From positions 62,001 to 126,000 of the forward strand of contig NZ_LMQB01000027.1 in assembly GCF_001424045.1 (NCBI RefSeq): a DNA stretch of 64,000 nucleotides. The letters run 5' to 3'. Below, one piece after another: positions 8,461-18,756 of the stretch. The position numbers were made by a program, and so were the translations under genes. The stretch is from Rhizobium sp. Leaf371. GTDB taxonomy: Bacteria; Pseudomonadota; Alphaproteobacteria; Rhizobiales; Rhizobiaceae. Position 1 is the stretch's first letter; the number at the start of each line of letters is the position of its first letter. The notes under the pieces are model-generated. The model ran no database searches. It was not told where the DNA came from and saw only the letters and a program-made list of their open reading frames with translations.

Positions 8461-11025
8461 TTAACGCGTGACCAGGCAGCTGCCGCCAGCGCTCTTCAGG
8501 CGGGAGCAGAGAGAATTCGCCTCGTCGCGGCTGCCGGCCGGGATGCGGACGCGGTAGTAGGTACCCTTGCCGGCGATTTCAGCCTTCTTGATGTCGACGC
8601 CACGGCCGGCGATGACGCTGCCGAACTTGCCGGACAGGCTCTTGTAGGACTTCTGCGCTTCGGCTTCCGACGGCAGGGAGGCAACCTGAACCACATAGCT
8701 GCCGGGTGCGATCGATGCGGTCTGGACCGGCGACGGTTCGGCGGGCACGCTTGCGGGCGTGGTGGCCGTGGTCGTCGCGAACGTATCGACAGGCTTGCGT
8801 GTCGTCGCCTTGGCGGTCTCGACCGGCTTCGTCTGCGGGCGCGCCTCGGGAAGCGGCTGGGCCTTCGCGGTTTCCGCCGAAGCGTTCGACACCGTCGCAT
8901 CGGCAGCCGCAGCAAGCGCTGCGACCTCGTCCTGTGCAGGGGTCGCCAAAGCCGGCGTATTCGGCGTGCTGGCCTTCAACGTCTTGGCGGCAGGCGCGAC
9001 CGCGGCAACGACCGGCGCTTCTTCCGGTGCCAGGTCTTCGCGGGCGACCAGCGTGCCGTCCGGGCGGACGATCATGGTGCGGACCTTGCGTGGTGCAACG
9101 GCGGGGGCTGCATCCTCGGCTGCGGCACTGGCCTGCGCGTCGCCATCGTCCGGCATCAGGCGGTCGGCACCTTCGTCGTCGGCCGGCAGGCCGTCGAGGC
9201 CGTTTGCACCTTCGAGCGGCAGGCTTTCCGGCGTCAGCGTCCGCTGGACGACATCCATCGGCTCCTCGGTCGAGGAAACCAGCGTGCCCTGCTGCGGTGC
9301 TTCTTCCTGCGCACCCGCGACCCGGTCGTAAACGGCCTTGTCCTGATTCGGCACGGTCTTGCCGCCCTTCTCGAGAGGAACCATCTTGGTCGGGGCCTTG
9401 TCGGCAAGAATGATCTGCGGCTCGCCGCCGGCAAAAGAGGATCCGACATTGCCCATCATGGTATAGGCACCGACACCGCCGGCGATCAGCACGATGGCCG
9501 CCGCGCCTGCGAGAAGGAACAGCTTGCCGCGCGGACGGGCATCGTTGTCGTTCCCATAGGCCGGCTCTGCGGAACGGTCGCCCTGCCCGATCACTTCCTG
9601 GCGCTGACTCATCGAACGGCGGAAGTCTTCTTCCATCGCCCGCTCGAAATCGGCAAATTCTTCGTGGGACGACCGGGCCGGCGCAGCGGCTCCGGCAATG
9701 CCGACCGCAGCAGCGGCGGCGACACCGCTATGTCCGCGTTCGGATTCCTGACGTCCCGCACTGAAGATCTGCGCCATTTCGGCGTCGATATCGAGATCGT
9801 AGTCACCGGAATCAAGCTGCAGATTCTGCTCCTCGATCACGGGAAGCTGGGGCACGTCGATTTCGCCGGTGGCCGCAACGCCGTAATCCGCCTCGGCAAT
9901 CATCGAGGGATCGAAGGGCAGCTCGGCCTCCGTAAAGGCCTCGACCGGCTCCTCGATCGCCGCAACCTCGTCGGCTGCCATATCGAGTTCGATGTCGATG
10001 TCGGAAAGATCGATCTCGAAATCGTCGAAGTTGAAATCAGGCTCGGGCTCTGCGGCGGCTACCGGCACGGGCTGCACGGCGGCGGCGGCGGCGATCGGAG
10101 GCGCGACGAAGGCGGCGGCCACTGCAGCCGGAGCCTGCACGCTTGGCGCCCGGGGCGCTGCTGCACTTAGAGCCTGCGCACGCTGAACCGGCGCACTGGA
10201 AGCCGGCGCACTGGGAGCCCGCGCAACAGGAGCCTTCATGACGGGGGCAGCCACCACAGGTGCGGCAGCAACCGGCGCCGGCATGACCGGAGCGGCGGGG
10301 GCCGGAGGCAGAGGCGTTGCAAAGGTGCGGTTTGCCCCGGTGCTGAGCGCCACAGGCGTTGCGCGGCTGAAGTTCGGCGTGAAGGGAAAATTGTTCTTCC
10401 GTGCCGCTTCAGTGGCAACAGCCGGACGGACCGGCGGATTGGGAACAGCGAACGATTCGACAGTGTCCAGCAACGGATCGACGTGAGCGCGAACAGCGGG
10501 GACGGGCGCGACCGGCATCTGCGGCACATGGACCGGCTCGGCCGCAGACCCGAGAGACATTTCGAGTTCGTCGCCGAGATCGAGCGCCGGTTCGGGATGG
10601 CGAACGTCGGCAGGACGGGGCTCGGAACGAACCGGCTCCGAAAAAGCGTGGACGGCAGGCTCCGGCTGAGCATCGAATGTCGGCTCGACATGACGCGGCG
10701 CCTGCTGCAGGGGCTGCGGCGCGAACACCGGCTGAGCATGCGACTGTGCGGCAACAGGAACGGGTTCGACGATCGCCTGCAACGGGGCGACGGGCTCGGG
10801 TGCCGCGGGCGTGTCGTACGCCTCGAACTCGCGCATCAGCTCCTCTTCCAGATCGACGATCGGGTCGTAGCGAACCGATTCCCGATGACGTTCCAGCTCT
10901 TGGAGCTGCTGCAAGGCGGGGCGATTGTCGTAGCCGACAATGCGGGCCAGTTCGCTCAACGGATCTTCATCCGGGAACGCGTTCGGGTCCACATCTGCGC
11001 TTCGTGCCAACTGTTTGTCTGCCAT
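8461..11025 (-). CDS. SPOR-domain membrane protein, Pro/Ala-rich
   Basis: An 854-aa single-pass protein. Residues 1-500 are a long, poorly conserved Ala/Pro/Val-rich cytoplasmic region with an acidic patch near 335-425. One membrane helix follows at about 500-522 (LFLLAGAAAIVLIAGGVGAY). A second low-complexity Ala/Pro/Thr linker leads to a C-terminal SPOR domain at about 775-854 (start GSYVVQVASLPSEAEAQ). SPOR domains bind denuded glycan at division sites, so a septal peptidoglycan role is inferred. The start at 11025 (MADKQLARS) fits relatives; a GTG three codons upstream is the alternative. It lies 61 bases after argS and upstream of nagZ. Confidence 0.85.
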   Translation of the reverse strand: MADKQLARSADVDPNAFPDEDPLSELARIVGYDNRPALQQLQELERHRESVRYDPIVDLEEELMREFEAYDTPAAPEPVAPLQAIVEPVPVAAQSHAQPVFAPQPLQQAPRHVEPTFDAQPEPAVHAFSEPVRSEPRPADVRHPEPALDLGDELEMSLGSAAEPVHVPQMPVAPVPAVRAHVDPLLDTVESFAVPNPPVRPAVATEAARKNNFPFTPNFSRATPVALSTGANRTFATPLPPAPAAPVMPAPVAAAPVVAAPVMKAPVARAPSAPASSAPVQRAQALSAAAPRAPSVQAPAAVAAAFVAPPIAAAAAVQPVPVAAAEPEPDFNFDDFEIDLSDIDIELDMAADEVAAIEEPVEAFTEAELPFDPSMIAEADYGVAATGEIDVPQLPVIEEQNLQLDSGDYDLDIDAEMAQIFSAGRQESERGHSGVAAAAAVGIAGAAAPARSSHEEFADFERAMEEDFRRSMSQRQEVIGQGDRSAEPAYGNDNDARPRGKLFLLAGAAAIVLIAGGVGAYTMMGNVGSSFAGGEPQIILADKAPTKMVPLEKGGKTVPNQDKAVYDRVAGAQEEAPQQGTLVSSTEEPMDVVQRTLTPESLPLEGANGLDGLPADDEGADRLMPDDGDAQASAAAEDAAPAVAPRKVRTMIVRPDGTLVAREDLAPEEAPVVAAVAPAAKTLKASTPNTPALATPAQDEVAALAAAADATVSNASAETAKAQPLPEARPQTKPVETAKATTRKPVDTFATTTATTPASVPAEPSPVQTASIAPGSYVVQVASLPSEAEAQKSYKSLSGKFGSVIAGRGVDIKKAEIAGKGTYYRVRIPAGSRDEANSLCSRLKSAGGSCLVTR

Positions 11026-11086
11026 TCGCTCCACTCACAAATACTGGGCCGGTCGTGCCAGTCCAATATGGGGAAATGGTGACATG

Positions 11087-12847
11087 CTATCGCATCTCGT
11101 TCGGGGCGTCCGTCCCTGTGATATCAAGGCCGGACCTCAAAACAGAGGCAACCGCATGCACCAGTCCTAGTCTGGCAAGGCTCAATTCTCTACTTTTATC
11201 GTTAATAAAGCGTAAGCCCGGAAAATCTTTGCCCTTGTTCCAATGCCCATGGAACGAACTGGCCAGATCGTACAGATAAAATGCGATGCGATGCGGTTCC
11301 TGCGCCAGTGCAGCCGATTCGACGATACGCGGAAATTCTGCCAGTTTCGCGATCAACTGCAACTCGCTCGGATCGGCGATATGGGTTCCCAAAGCCGCGG
11401 GGTAATCGATGGCATCGAGGTCGAGATCCGGAAAGGCTTCGGCCGCCTGCCGGAAGATCGAGCGGCAGCGCGCATGCGCGTACTGGACATAGAAGACCGG
11501 ATTGTCCTTCGACTGCTCGGTGACCTTGGCGAAGTCGAAATCGAGCGGCTCGGAATTCTTCCGGTAGATCATCATGAAACGCACGGAATCGCGCCCGACC
11601 TCGTCCACGACATCGCGCAGCGTGACGAAGTCGCCGGAGCGCTTCGACATCTTCACCGGCTCGCCGTTGCGGTAGAGCTTGACGAGCTGGCAGAGGAGCA
11701 CAGTGAGCTTGACGGAGCCGCCGGACACGGCGCGCGCCAGCGCTTCCAGCCGCTTGACGTAGCCGCCGTGATCGGCGCCCAGCACATAGATCATCTCATC
11801 GAAAGCGCGATCGAACTTGTCCTTGAAATAGGCGACGTCGGCGGCAAAGTAGGTGTAAGACCCATCCGACTTGATCAGCGGACGATCGATATCGTCTCCG
11901 ACGTCGGTCGAGCGGAACAGCGTCTGCTCGCGATCCTCCCAGTCTTCCGGCACCTGTCCCTTCGGCGGCGGCAGGCTTCCCTTATAGACATGGCCCTTGA
12001 ACGTCAGGTCGTTGATGGCAGCGCGAATACGCTGCGCTCCATCGGCATGGAGCGTGCGTTCCGAGAAGAAGACATCGTGATGCACGTTGAGCGCGGCCAG
12101 ATCCTCCCGGATCATCGCCATCATCGCGGCAATGGTGCGCTCCTTGACGAGCGGCATCCAGCCGTCCTCGGGCATGCCGAGCAGGCTCGCGCCGAATTCC
12201 TGCGCCAGCGCCTCACCGACCGGGACAAGGTAATCACCGGGATAGAGACCGGCTGGAATCTCGCCGATCGTTTCGCCGAGGGCCTCGCGATAGCGCAGCA
12301 TGGCGGACTTGGCGAGCACGTCGATCTGCGACCCCGCATCGTTGATGTAGTATTCCTTGGTCACGTTCCAGCCGGCAAAGCCGAGGAGGTTCGCCAGGGT
12401 ATCGCCCACAACGGCGCCCCGGCAGTGGCCGACATGCATGGGACCGGTCGGATTGGCCGAGACATATTCCACATTAATCTTGCGCCCGGCGCCGACCGTG
12501 CTGCGGCCATAGTCGTTTCCGGCCGTGACGATGGCGGCGAGAAGACGCTGCCAGTAGCCGACCGACAGGCGCAGGTTGATGAAGCCGGGACCGGCGACCG
12601 AGACTTCGGCGATATCGGCATCCTGCCGGAGGGCGGCCGCGATCGTCTCGGCCAGGGCGCGCGGATTGGTGCCGAGCGGCTTGGCCAGCACCATGGCGGC
12701 ATTGGTGGCGACATCGCCATGGCTCGGATCGCGCGGGGTCTCGACCGCCACGCGAGCGAAATCGACCTCTGAGCGATTTTCCTTCACCAGATCAATGGCT
12801 TCAAGGACGTTCTTCACTCTGGCTTCGAGATCGGTGTAAATGTTCAT
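11087..12847 (-). CDS. argS: Arginine--tRNA ligase
   Basis: Class I aminoacyl-tRNA synthetase that charges tRNA-Arg. The N-terminal Add-1 domain, the HIGH-like signature in [20 protein letters not shown] (about residue 125-145), the KMSKRSGD loop and the anticodon-binding helical domain at the C-terminus are all present. The ATG at 12847 ([13 protein letters not shown]) is preferred; an ATG three codons upstream is possible. The gene sits between dgt and the SPOR gene on the same strand. Confidence 0.97.
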   Translation of the reverse strand: MNIYTDLEARVKNVLEAIDLVKENRSEVDFARVAVETPRDPSHGDVATNAAMVLAKPLGTNPRALAETIAAALRQDADIAEVSVAGPGFINLRLSVGYWQRLLAAIVTAGNDYGRSTVGAGRKINVEYVSANPTGPMHVGHCRGAVVGDTLANLLGFAGWNVTKEYYINDAGSQIDVLAKSAMLRYREALGETIGEIPAGLYPGDYLVPVGEALAQEFGASLLGMPEDGWMPLVKERTIAAMMAMIREDLAALNVHHDVFFSERTLHADGAQRIRAAINDLTFKGHVYKGSLPPPKGQVPEDWEDREQTLFRSTDVGDDIDRPLIKSDGSYTYFAADVAYFKDKFDRAFDEMIYVLGADHGGYVKRLEALARAVSGGSVKLTVLLCQLVKLYRNGEPVKMSKRSGDFVTLRDVVDEVGRDSVRFMMIYRKNSEPLDFDFAKVTEQSKDNPVFYVQYAHARCRSIFRQAAEAFPDLDLDAIDYPAALGTHIADPSELQLIAKLAEFPRIVESAALAQEPHRIAFYLYDLASSFHGHWNKGKDFPGLRFINDKSRELSLARLGLVHAVASVLRSGLDITGTDAPNEMR

Positions 12848-12952
12848 GATATCCATCGTCCGGGAGGGCGCGCCTCATCAGGCCGCGGTCCGCATCAAGG
12901 TGGCCCGGCTCTCGACGGACCGAAATCCTCAACCGGGCGGGTGGCTGGCGCT

Positions 12953-14176
12953 CTAGCGCAAATCCGGGGTGTGGTCAAACAAGCGGCGGTGCGTCGCGAT
13001 CGCATAGGTATCGGTCATTCCGGCGATGTAATCCGCGACGTGGCGGGCCTTTGCAGGCTCGGCAAGGCCGGCGATCTGGTCAATCCAGTAGTGCGTCTGC
13101 ATCTCGCGCGGCTCGGCCATGAACGCGTGATAGAGATCGACCACGATCCGGGCGGCGTTTTCGCGGACCCGCATGACGTCGGTGTGCCGGTAGATGCGGG
13201 TCATCAGCATGCGCTTGATCTGCCGGTCGGTCTCGGCCATTGCGGGCGAGAAGGTCGCAACGACGCGACCGGCGTTCCGGACATCCGTCGCGCTCTCGGG
13301 GCGCAGATCGCGGAGGTTCTCCTGCGCAACGCCGATGACGTCCTCGACCATGGCGGTGATCTGCCGCCGCATGATCTCATGGGTGAAGCGGGCTGCCTCC
13401 AGGCCGGGATACTTGGCGCGAACCTCCTGCATGAGACCGGCAAGGAACGGGATTTCCTCCAGCATATCGAAGGTCAGATAGCCCGAGCGCAGGCCATCGT
13501 CGATGTCGTGCGTGTTGTAGGCGATATCGTCGGCGATGGCGGCCACCTGCGCCTCGAGGCTTGCAAACGTGCCGAGCTCGAGATCGTACAGGGCGCAGTA
13601 GTCGAGGATCGGCTGGGGCACGACGGGATGGCGGGGATCGGCGGACGGGCCCGTGAGAGGTCCGTTGTGCTTGACCAGGCCCTCGAGGCTCTCCCATGTC
13701 AGGTTCAGGCCGTCGAACTCGGCATAGCGCCTCTCCAGCTTGGTGACGATGCGAAGCGACTGGGCGTTGTGATCGAACCCGCCATAAGCCGCGAGCACCT
13801 CCTGAAGCGCGTCTTCGCCCGTGTGGCCGAACGGCGTGTGGCCGAAGTCATGGACAAGCGCCACGCCCTCCGCCAGATCCTCATCGAGGCGCATGGCGCG
13901 CGCCAGCGCACGCGCGATCTGCGCGACCTCGATCGTGTGCGTCAGCCGGGTCCGGTAATGATCGCCATCGGCCGCGATGAAAACCTGGGTCTTGTGCTTC
14001 AGCCGGCGAAACGCCGTGGTGTGGACGATGCGGTCGCGGTCGCGCTGGAAATCCGAGCGGGTCGTGCTGGTGCCCTCCGGGTACAGCCTTCCCCTGCTCG
14101 TCCAGGGATCGGACGCGAAAATCGCCCGCTGGCCCGTGCCGAAACCCAGTGCATCCTTATCCAAAGCCATTTGCAT
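12953..14176 (-). CDS. dgt: Deoxyguanosinetriphosphate triphosphohydrolase-like protein
   Basis: HD-domain phosphohydrolase expected to split dNTPs (dGTP) into nucleoside and triphosphate. The metal-binding residues are seen in [11 protein letters not shown] and [11 protein letters not shown] (about residues 70-118), and further conserved His/Asp residues in [13 protein letters not shown] and [12 protein letters not shown]. At 407 aa it matches the shorter type 2 alphaproteobacterial form. An ATG at 14176 has a GGGA site 6 bases upstream; the ATG at 14170 is also close to the family start. It is divergent from erpA across about 190 bases. Confidence 0.93.
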   Translation of the reverse strand: MQMALDKDALGFGTGQRAIFASDPWTSRGRLYPEGTSTTRSDFQRDRDRIVHTTAFRRLKHKTQVFIAADGDHYRTRLTHTIEVAQIARALARAMRLDEDLAEGVALVHDFGHTPFGHTGEDALQEVLAAYGGFDHNAQSLRIVTKLERRYAEFDGLNLTWESLEGLVKHNGPLTGPSADPRHPVVPQPILDYCALYDLELGTFASLEAQVAAIADDIAYNTHDIDDGLRSGYLTFDMLEEIPFLAGLMQEVRAKYPGLEAARFTHEIMRRQITAMVEDVIGVAQENLRDLRPESATDVRNAGRVVATFSPAMAETDRQIKRMLMTRIYRHTDVMRVRENAARIVVDLYHAFMAEPREMQTHYWIDQIAGLAEPAKARHVADYIAGMTDTYAIATHRRLFDHTPDLR

Positions 14177-14368
14177 GCAGCATCCCATTGACGCGGTTTT
14201 AAAGCCTTCATACCTATAGTGTCGGCCGCATGAAAGCATGGACTGCGATCCTACGCGACGATCCGTTCAGAATCATGACGTTGGCGGCCGCAACGCAGAC
14301 CATGGATACGGATTTCTTCGTAACCGACGACAAACTCTCCGGATCTTGACCCCGGCAGGAGACAGTAA

Positions 14369-14701
14369 ATGACCGACACCACCGTAACGCTCTCCGATTC
14401 CGCCGCAAAGCGCATCGCCACGATCCTCAGGGCGGATAGCGACAAGCACGCCATGCGCGTCTCCGTCGAAGGTGGCGGCTGCTCAGGCTTCTCCTACAAG
14501 TTCGATCTGGTCGATGACGGCTCGGCGGACGATCTCGTTCTGGAAAAAGGAGAGGCCAAGGTTCTGATCGACAGCCTGTCGCTCGTCTATATGGAAGGGT
14601 CCGAGATCGACTTCGTCGACAACCTCCTCGGCCAGTCCTTCCAGATCCGCAACCCGAATGCCGTCGCGAGCTGCGGCTGCGGGACAAGCTTCTCGATCTG
14701 A
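14369..14701 (+). CDS. erpA: Iron-sulfur cluster insertion protein ErpA
   Basis: A-type Fe-S carrier that passes clusters to target enzymes. The 110-aa protein has the three invariant cysteines at about 38 (GGGCSG), 102 and 104 (SCGCGTSF), and the conserved LVYMEGSEIDFVD core. A GGAGA site precedes the ATG. It is transcribed away from dgt, and a convergent cardiolipin synthase gene begins 81 bases after its stop. ErpA next to dgt is a common alphaproteobacterial arrangement. Confidence 0.95.
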   Translation: MTDTTVTLSDSAAKRIATILRADSDKHAMRVSVEGGGCSGFSYKFDLVDDGSADDLVLEKGEAKVLIDSLSLVYMEGSEIDFVDNLLGQSFQIRNPNAVASCGCGTSFSI

Positions 14702-14782
14702 CGCCTCCGGCGGATCCGACTGAAGGTGTCGGATCCGAAAAAGACCGCAAGTCTTTGTAATTATTTAATTACATATGCGGCT

Positions 14783-16246
14783 TCAGAGATAGGGCGAGCC
14801 CAGCCAGAAGAGCCGATCGAGCAGACGTGTGAAAAACGGTCGCGCGCGGAGCGCCGCAAGGGTCACCTCGCGCGACGCGCTGCGGACATCTTCGAAACGG
14901 CGATCGAGGTCGGCGGCGAAGGTCGGATCGAGCACTTCGAGGTCGATCTCGAAGTTCAGACGCAGCGATCGGGGATCGATGTTCGATGAGCCGATATAAG
15001 ACCAGCGTCCATCGATCGTCAGCAGCTTGGAATGGTTGAAGGCGCCTTGCGCCCGCCACACACGGCAGCCGCCCTTCAGCACCTGATCGAACTGCGCCGT
15101 CATAGCGCGATCGACGAGCGTGAGGTTGTTGACGGCGGGTACGACGATATCGACGTGGACGCCCCTCAGCGCCGCCGTGACCAGCGCGCTCACCAGTTCC
15201 CGGTCCGGCAGGAAGTACGGCGACATGATCCGGATGCTCTTTCGGGCGACCGAGATCGCTCCCATGATCATCTTGTGATTGGCTTCGTTCGCCCGATCCG
15301 GACCTGTAGGTATGACCCGCATGATCATCGGCGATTTTCGCTCGCTGTCCGGCGGCGGCGTGACGCCCCAGACGTCGCCTTCCAGCACTTCGGCATTGGC
15401 GAATTGCCAATCCTCGCAGGCGACGTGCAGAAGATCGGCGACCACGGGTCCCCGAACCTCGAAATGCGTGTCGTGGGCTTCCTCGCCCGTCGCGAACTCC
15501 GAGGTGAAGCCCGCCCGGATGTTCATGCCCCCGGTAAAGGCCACGCCGCCATCGACCACGAGGATCTTGCGGTGCGTCCGCAGATTGGCATAGGGCAGCC
15601 GCAGGCCCATGACGATATTGCCGTTGAAGGTTCGTGTGGTGACGCCGCCCTTGCGCAGGTAGCCGACGATGCTGGGCACGGAATAGCGGGCGCCGACCGC
15701 GTCGATCAGCACGCGCACCGCGACACCCCGCTCTGCGGCAGCGATCAGCGCGTCGGCAAAGCGCAGGCCGACCGGGTCCCGGTCGAAGATATAGGTTTCC
15801 AGCAGGATCGAGCGGTGCGCGCCTGCGATCGCCTCCAGCATGCGCGCATAGGCGATGTCGCCGCCTTCCAGCATGACGATCTGGTTGCCGGCCGACATGT
15901 GGTGCCGGCTGACCTTGTCGCCGAGCACTTTCATGGAGCAGAAGCGTTGACCGAAACGTTCGGCAACGAGGGCATCGGTGACGTCGAACCGCCGCAGCGC
16001 GTCAGCCGTCCTGTCTTTCAGGAGCGACCGCTGCAGGCCGATGGAGCTGCGCCGGATGCGATTGATCCCCGCGACGGCATAGATGATGGCGCCGAGGACG
16101 GGCGACAGGACAATCACGCCGACCCAGCCCAGCGCCGCCCGCACCTCATCTTTCGTCATGGTGGCGTGGATGGCGGCGGGAACGCCGAGAAGCACCGAGA
16201 GAACGGCAAGAATATGCGGCCAGTAGGTGGCAAGCGTCTGGATCAT
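14783..16246 (-). CDS. cls: Cardiolipin synthase (phospholipase D family)
   Basis: Membrane enzyme that condenses two phosphatidylglycerol molecules to cardiolipin. Two N-terminal hydrophobic segments (about residues 5-22 and 35-58) precede two phospholipase D HKD motifs, HRKILVVDGGVAFTGGMN and FNHSKLLTIDGRWSYIGSSN. The 487-aa length is typical of bacterial ClsA. The start at 16246 (MIQTLATYW) is chosen because the open frame upstream has no membrane character and runs into the divergent xthA gene. Confidence 0.93.
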   Translation of the reverse strand: MIQTLATYWPHILAVLSVLLGVPAAIHATMTKDEVRAALGWVGVIVLSPVLGAIIYAVAGINRIRRSSIGLQRSLLKDRTADALRRFDVTDALVAERFGQRFCSMKVLGDKVSRHHMSAGNQIVMLEGGDIAYARMLEAIAGAHRSILLETYIFDRDPVGLRFADALIAAAERGVAVRVLIDAVGARYSVPSIVGYLRKGGVTTRTFNGNIVMGLRLPYANLRTHRKILVVDGGVAFTGGMNIRAGFTSEFATGEEAHDTHFEVRGPVVADLLHVACEDWQFANAEVLEGDVWGVTPPPDSERKSPMIMRVIPTGPDRANEANHKMIMGAISVARKSIRIMSPYFLPDRELVSALVTAALRGVHVDIVVPAVNNLTLVDRAMTAQFDQVLKGGCRVWRAQGAFNHSKLLTIDGRWSYIGSSNIDPRSLRLNFEIDLEVLDPTFAADLDRRFEDVRSASREVTLAALRARPFFTRLLDRLFWLGSPYL

Positions 16247-16466
16247 GCTCCCCGACTTATCCCTTCTCATCGACAATGGCGTGACGTGCCGTGCTGACTT
16301 AGCGCAGACAGGCGCAAAGGTGTATCGCAGAGCGGCGATTCTTGCCCGCCGGCTCTCACCCTGCGACGCGCGCAAGCGCACGGCAACGCCGAATTTCCTC
16401 CGGCTGCGTTTGTCAATTCGGCCGGTGCGCTTTAAGACGACGGGGCAGCCACGGGAGACAGAGACC

Positions 16467-17273
16467 ATGAAGATCGCGACCTGGAACATCAACGGCGTCA
16501 GGGCCCGTATCGACGCTCTCCTCGCCTGGCTGCAGGAGTCGCGGCCCGACATCGCCTGCCTGCAAGAGATCAAGACAGTGGACGAGGGCTTTCCCAAAGC
16601 CGAGATCGAAGCGCTCGGCTACCACGTCTTCACCCACGGTCAGAAAGGTTTCAACGGCGTCGCCCTGCTGACCCGGATCAAACCGGACGAAATCACCAAT
16701 GGGCTTGCCGGCGATGACGAGGACGCCCAGTCGCGTTTCATCGAGGGCGTCTTCTCGATCGAGGGCGGCGTGATCCGGGTCTGCTCGCTCTATCTGCCGA
16801 ACGGCAACCCGCCAGAAACCGAAAAATACACCTACAAGCTGGCCTGGATGGAGCGGCTCCAGTCCTTTGCCGCGGCGCGGCTGATGCTCGAGGAACCGCT
16901 GATCCTTGCCGGCGACTATAACGTGATTGCGGAGCCGCATGACTGCTGGGATCCGCGCGTCTGGGAGAACGACGCGCTCTTCCTGCCGCGCACGCGGGCG
17001 GCGTTCCGCCGGCTTGAGCAGCTTGGCCTGACCGATGCGGTGCGTGCCACGACCGACGCGGCCTCGCATTACTCCTTCTGGGATTACCAGGCCGGCGCCT
17101 GGCCCAAGAACCATGGCATTCGCATCGACCACCTGATGCTGTCACCCGAAGCGACCGATCGCCTGATATCGACCGATATCGAGAAGCACGTCCGCGCCTG
17201 GGAAAAGCCGTCCGACCATGTTCCGGTCATTGCGCATTTCGACTTCAAGCCGAAAGAGGTCGTGGCGGCGTAA
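16467..17273 (+). CDS. xthA: Exodeoxyribonuclease III
   Basis: AP endonuclease and 3'-phosphodiesterase of base-excision repair. The 268-aa protein starts MKIATWNINGVRAR and carries the metal-binding CLQEIK, the GDYNV motif and the C-terminal SDHVPV motif with the catalytic Asp-His. A GGGAGA site lies before the ATG. It converges on exoR, with only 68 bases between the stops, and is divergent from cls across 220 bases that should hold both promoters. Confidence 0.96.
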   Translation: MKIATWNINGVRARIDALLAWLQESRPDIACLQEIKTVDEGFPKAEIEALGYHVFTHGQKGFNGVALLTRIKPDEITNGLAGDDEDAQSRFIEGVFSIEGGVIRVCSLYLPNGNPPETEKYTYKLAWMERLQSFAAARLMLEEPLILAGDYNVIAEPHDCWDPRVWENDALFLPRTRAAFRRLEQLGLTDAVRATTDAASHYSFWDYQAGAWPKNHGIRIDHLMLSPEATDRLISTDIEKHVRAWEKPSDHVPVIAHFDFKPKEVVAA

Positions 17274-17341
17274 AAGACAGCGCCAGCCATCGTCTGAGAG
17301 ACTACGCGGCGGCCCGCGCGTCGCGAAAGCGAAGGCCAGTT

Positions 17342-18139
17342 TTAGTCGGCTTCGCCGGACCGGATCGTGTGGGACATGTTGATCGCCACGCGGCGGTCGG
17401 ATTCGGTGGCCAGAGAGAACGCCTGTTCCTGCATCGGCTGCAGCCACTGCCGATCCTTCGACGAGCACTGGTCGAGCGCGGCCGTCATATAGGCAAGACC
17501 ACGGACAGTCTGGCCTTCCTGGAAGATGACGTTTCCAAAGACGCCCATCGCACCGGCGTGGCCCTTCTTGCGGGCGCGGTTGAGCCACTTCTTCGCCTGC
17601 TGAACGTTGACGCTTCCGCCATCGCCCGAGAGCAGCATCTTTGCCAGCTGGAACTGGGCTTCTGCGACGCCGAAGGTCGAGGCGGCCTGGAAATAGAGCT
17701 GGCGCGCCTGGCTGAGATCGGCGGACACGGGGGTATCGGGAATTCCGCGGCGGTAATAGCCGGCGAGCGAGATCAAAGCGTTGACGAAATAGCCCGTGTC
17801 CTGCGACCCTGGCTCGACACCGTTTTCGGCGATCTCGCTATAGATCTTGAAAGCTTCGAGGTCGTTTTCGGTCACGCCGTCGCCATCGGCATACATATTC
17901 GCCAGAGCCCAGCGGGAGGCCGTATGGCCCTTCTCCGCGGCGTAGCGATAGGCTTCGACCGCTTCGTCCTTGCGGCCGTTCTTGTAAGCGGAGAAGCCGA
18001 ACTTGAAGAGCGCGAACGGACCCGATTCCTTCGTCACGCCTGCATTTGGATCGAAGGCGCGAACCGCGCCGCATGACGCCCCAAGCGCAGCCGCCAAACT
18101 CAATACCACCAACGTCAACGACCTGCATTCGCGTAGCAT
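17342..18139 (-). CDS. exoR: Exopolysaccharide/flagellar regulator ExoR (Sel1-repeat periplasmic protein)
   Basis: Periplasmic repressor that, in Sinorhizobium and Agrobacterium, binds the sensor kinase ExoS (ChvG) and holds the ExoS-ChvI system off; acid or proteolysis releases it. The 265-aa product has a signal peptide ending near AVRA and then starts FDPNAGVTKESGPFALF, a near-perfect ExoR hallmark. Sel1/TPR-like repeats follow (YRYAAEKGHTASRWALANMY, YYRRGIPD, AKKWLNRARKKGHAGAMG). The start MLRECRS at 18139 fits the signal peptide; the open frame upstream is not credible. The same neighbour xthA is known next to exoR in rhizobia. Confidence 0.93.
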   Translation of the reverse strand: MLRECRSLTLVVLSLAAALGASCGAVRAFDPNAGVTKESGPFALFKFGFSAYKNGRKDEAVEAYRYAAEKGHTASRWALANMYADGDGVTENDLEAFKIYSEIAENGVEPGSQDTGYFVNALISLAGYYRRGIPDTPVSADLSQARQLYFQAASTFGVAEAQFQLAKMLLSGDGGSVNVQQAKKWLNRARKKGHAGAMGVFGNVIFQEGQTVRGLAYMTAALDQCSSKDRQWLQPMQEQAFSLATESDRRVAINMSHTIRSGEAD

Positions 18140-18700
18140 ATTCGTCAAAATCTTCCGTTCAACCCGGCTCGCTTCATGTTCGATCCGGCGCTTCCCCACT
18201 CGCTTCATGCCTTGACGGAATGCTGCGGCGACCCCTCGCCCGCATCCCCTCGTCGCAACCGGTGCCGGTTGCCGTCGTCCCACCGACAAAAGCCAGCCTA
18301 GCGCCGATTTTCGGCGACACTGCGGCCCGTCTTCAACCCTCGGCGGAACCGGGGTTCCCCCTACCGGTTTCCCCGCTGACATTCTCGAAGTTCGCCATGT
18401 AACATCATGAAACATCACTACTTCGTTTCCACCGCCAAAAATTGTTCCCGTTGCTGCACACTGAGGCTTCAGGGGGAACATTCTCCGGCTGAGGGGAGAT
18501 CGATGCTCTTTGTTTGTGGCGGGAAATAGACTGAAACAAGGGCCCGCCGGGGCCGCCAAACCATTCACTCGGCGTGTTGCGGAATCATCACAAATCGCGT
18601 GTGTCCGGGCGCTTTTTCCCGTCGCCGAAGCATTGCGGAAACGTCGCGCGACATCCGCCGCCCTGAGATCGGCACTCGACCGAGAGCAACCCCCAAATGC
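18140..18700. other. Intergenic region upstream of exoR
   Basis: About 560 bases without a convincing gene. It should carry the exoR promoter. One imperfect inverted repeat is visible: TGTTCCC at 18443-18449 and GGGAACA at 18474-18480. A 69-codon open frame at 18510-18719 on the plus strand lacks a ribosome-binding site and runs into the porin terminator, so I do not call it. Confidence 0.5.
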
Positions 18701-18728
18701 AAAAAGCGCCCGGCTGTGAACCGGGCGC
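18701..18728 (-). terminator. Rho-independent terminator of the OmpP1/FadL porin gene
   Basis: Perfect 8-base GC stem (GCGCCCGG / CCGGGCGC) with a 7-base loop, followed on the minus strand by TTTTT. It lies 28 bases after the porin stop. Confidence 0.85.
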
Positions 18729-18756
18729 CTCTGGATAGGACATCGCGTACGAAAGA

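Noticed and set aside
14188-14220. TTGACG ... TATAGT as an erpA promoter
   Set aside because: The spacing is 21 bases, too long for a normal sigma-70 promoter.
16247-16597. 117-residue N-terminal extension of cardiolipin synthase
   Set aside because: It overlaps the divergent xthA start, is Arg/Ser-rich, and the normal membrane start is at 16246.
18510-18719. 69-codon open frame between exoR and the porin
   Set aside because: No ribosome-binding site and it ends inside the porin terminator.
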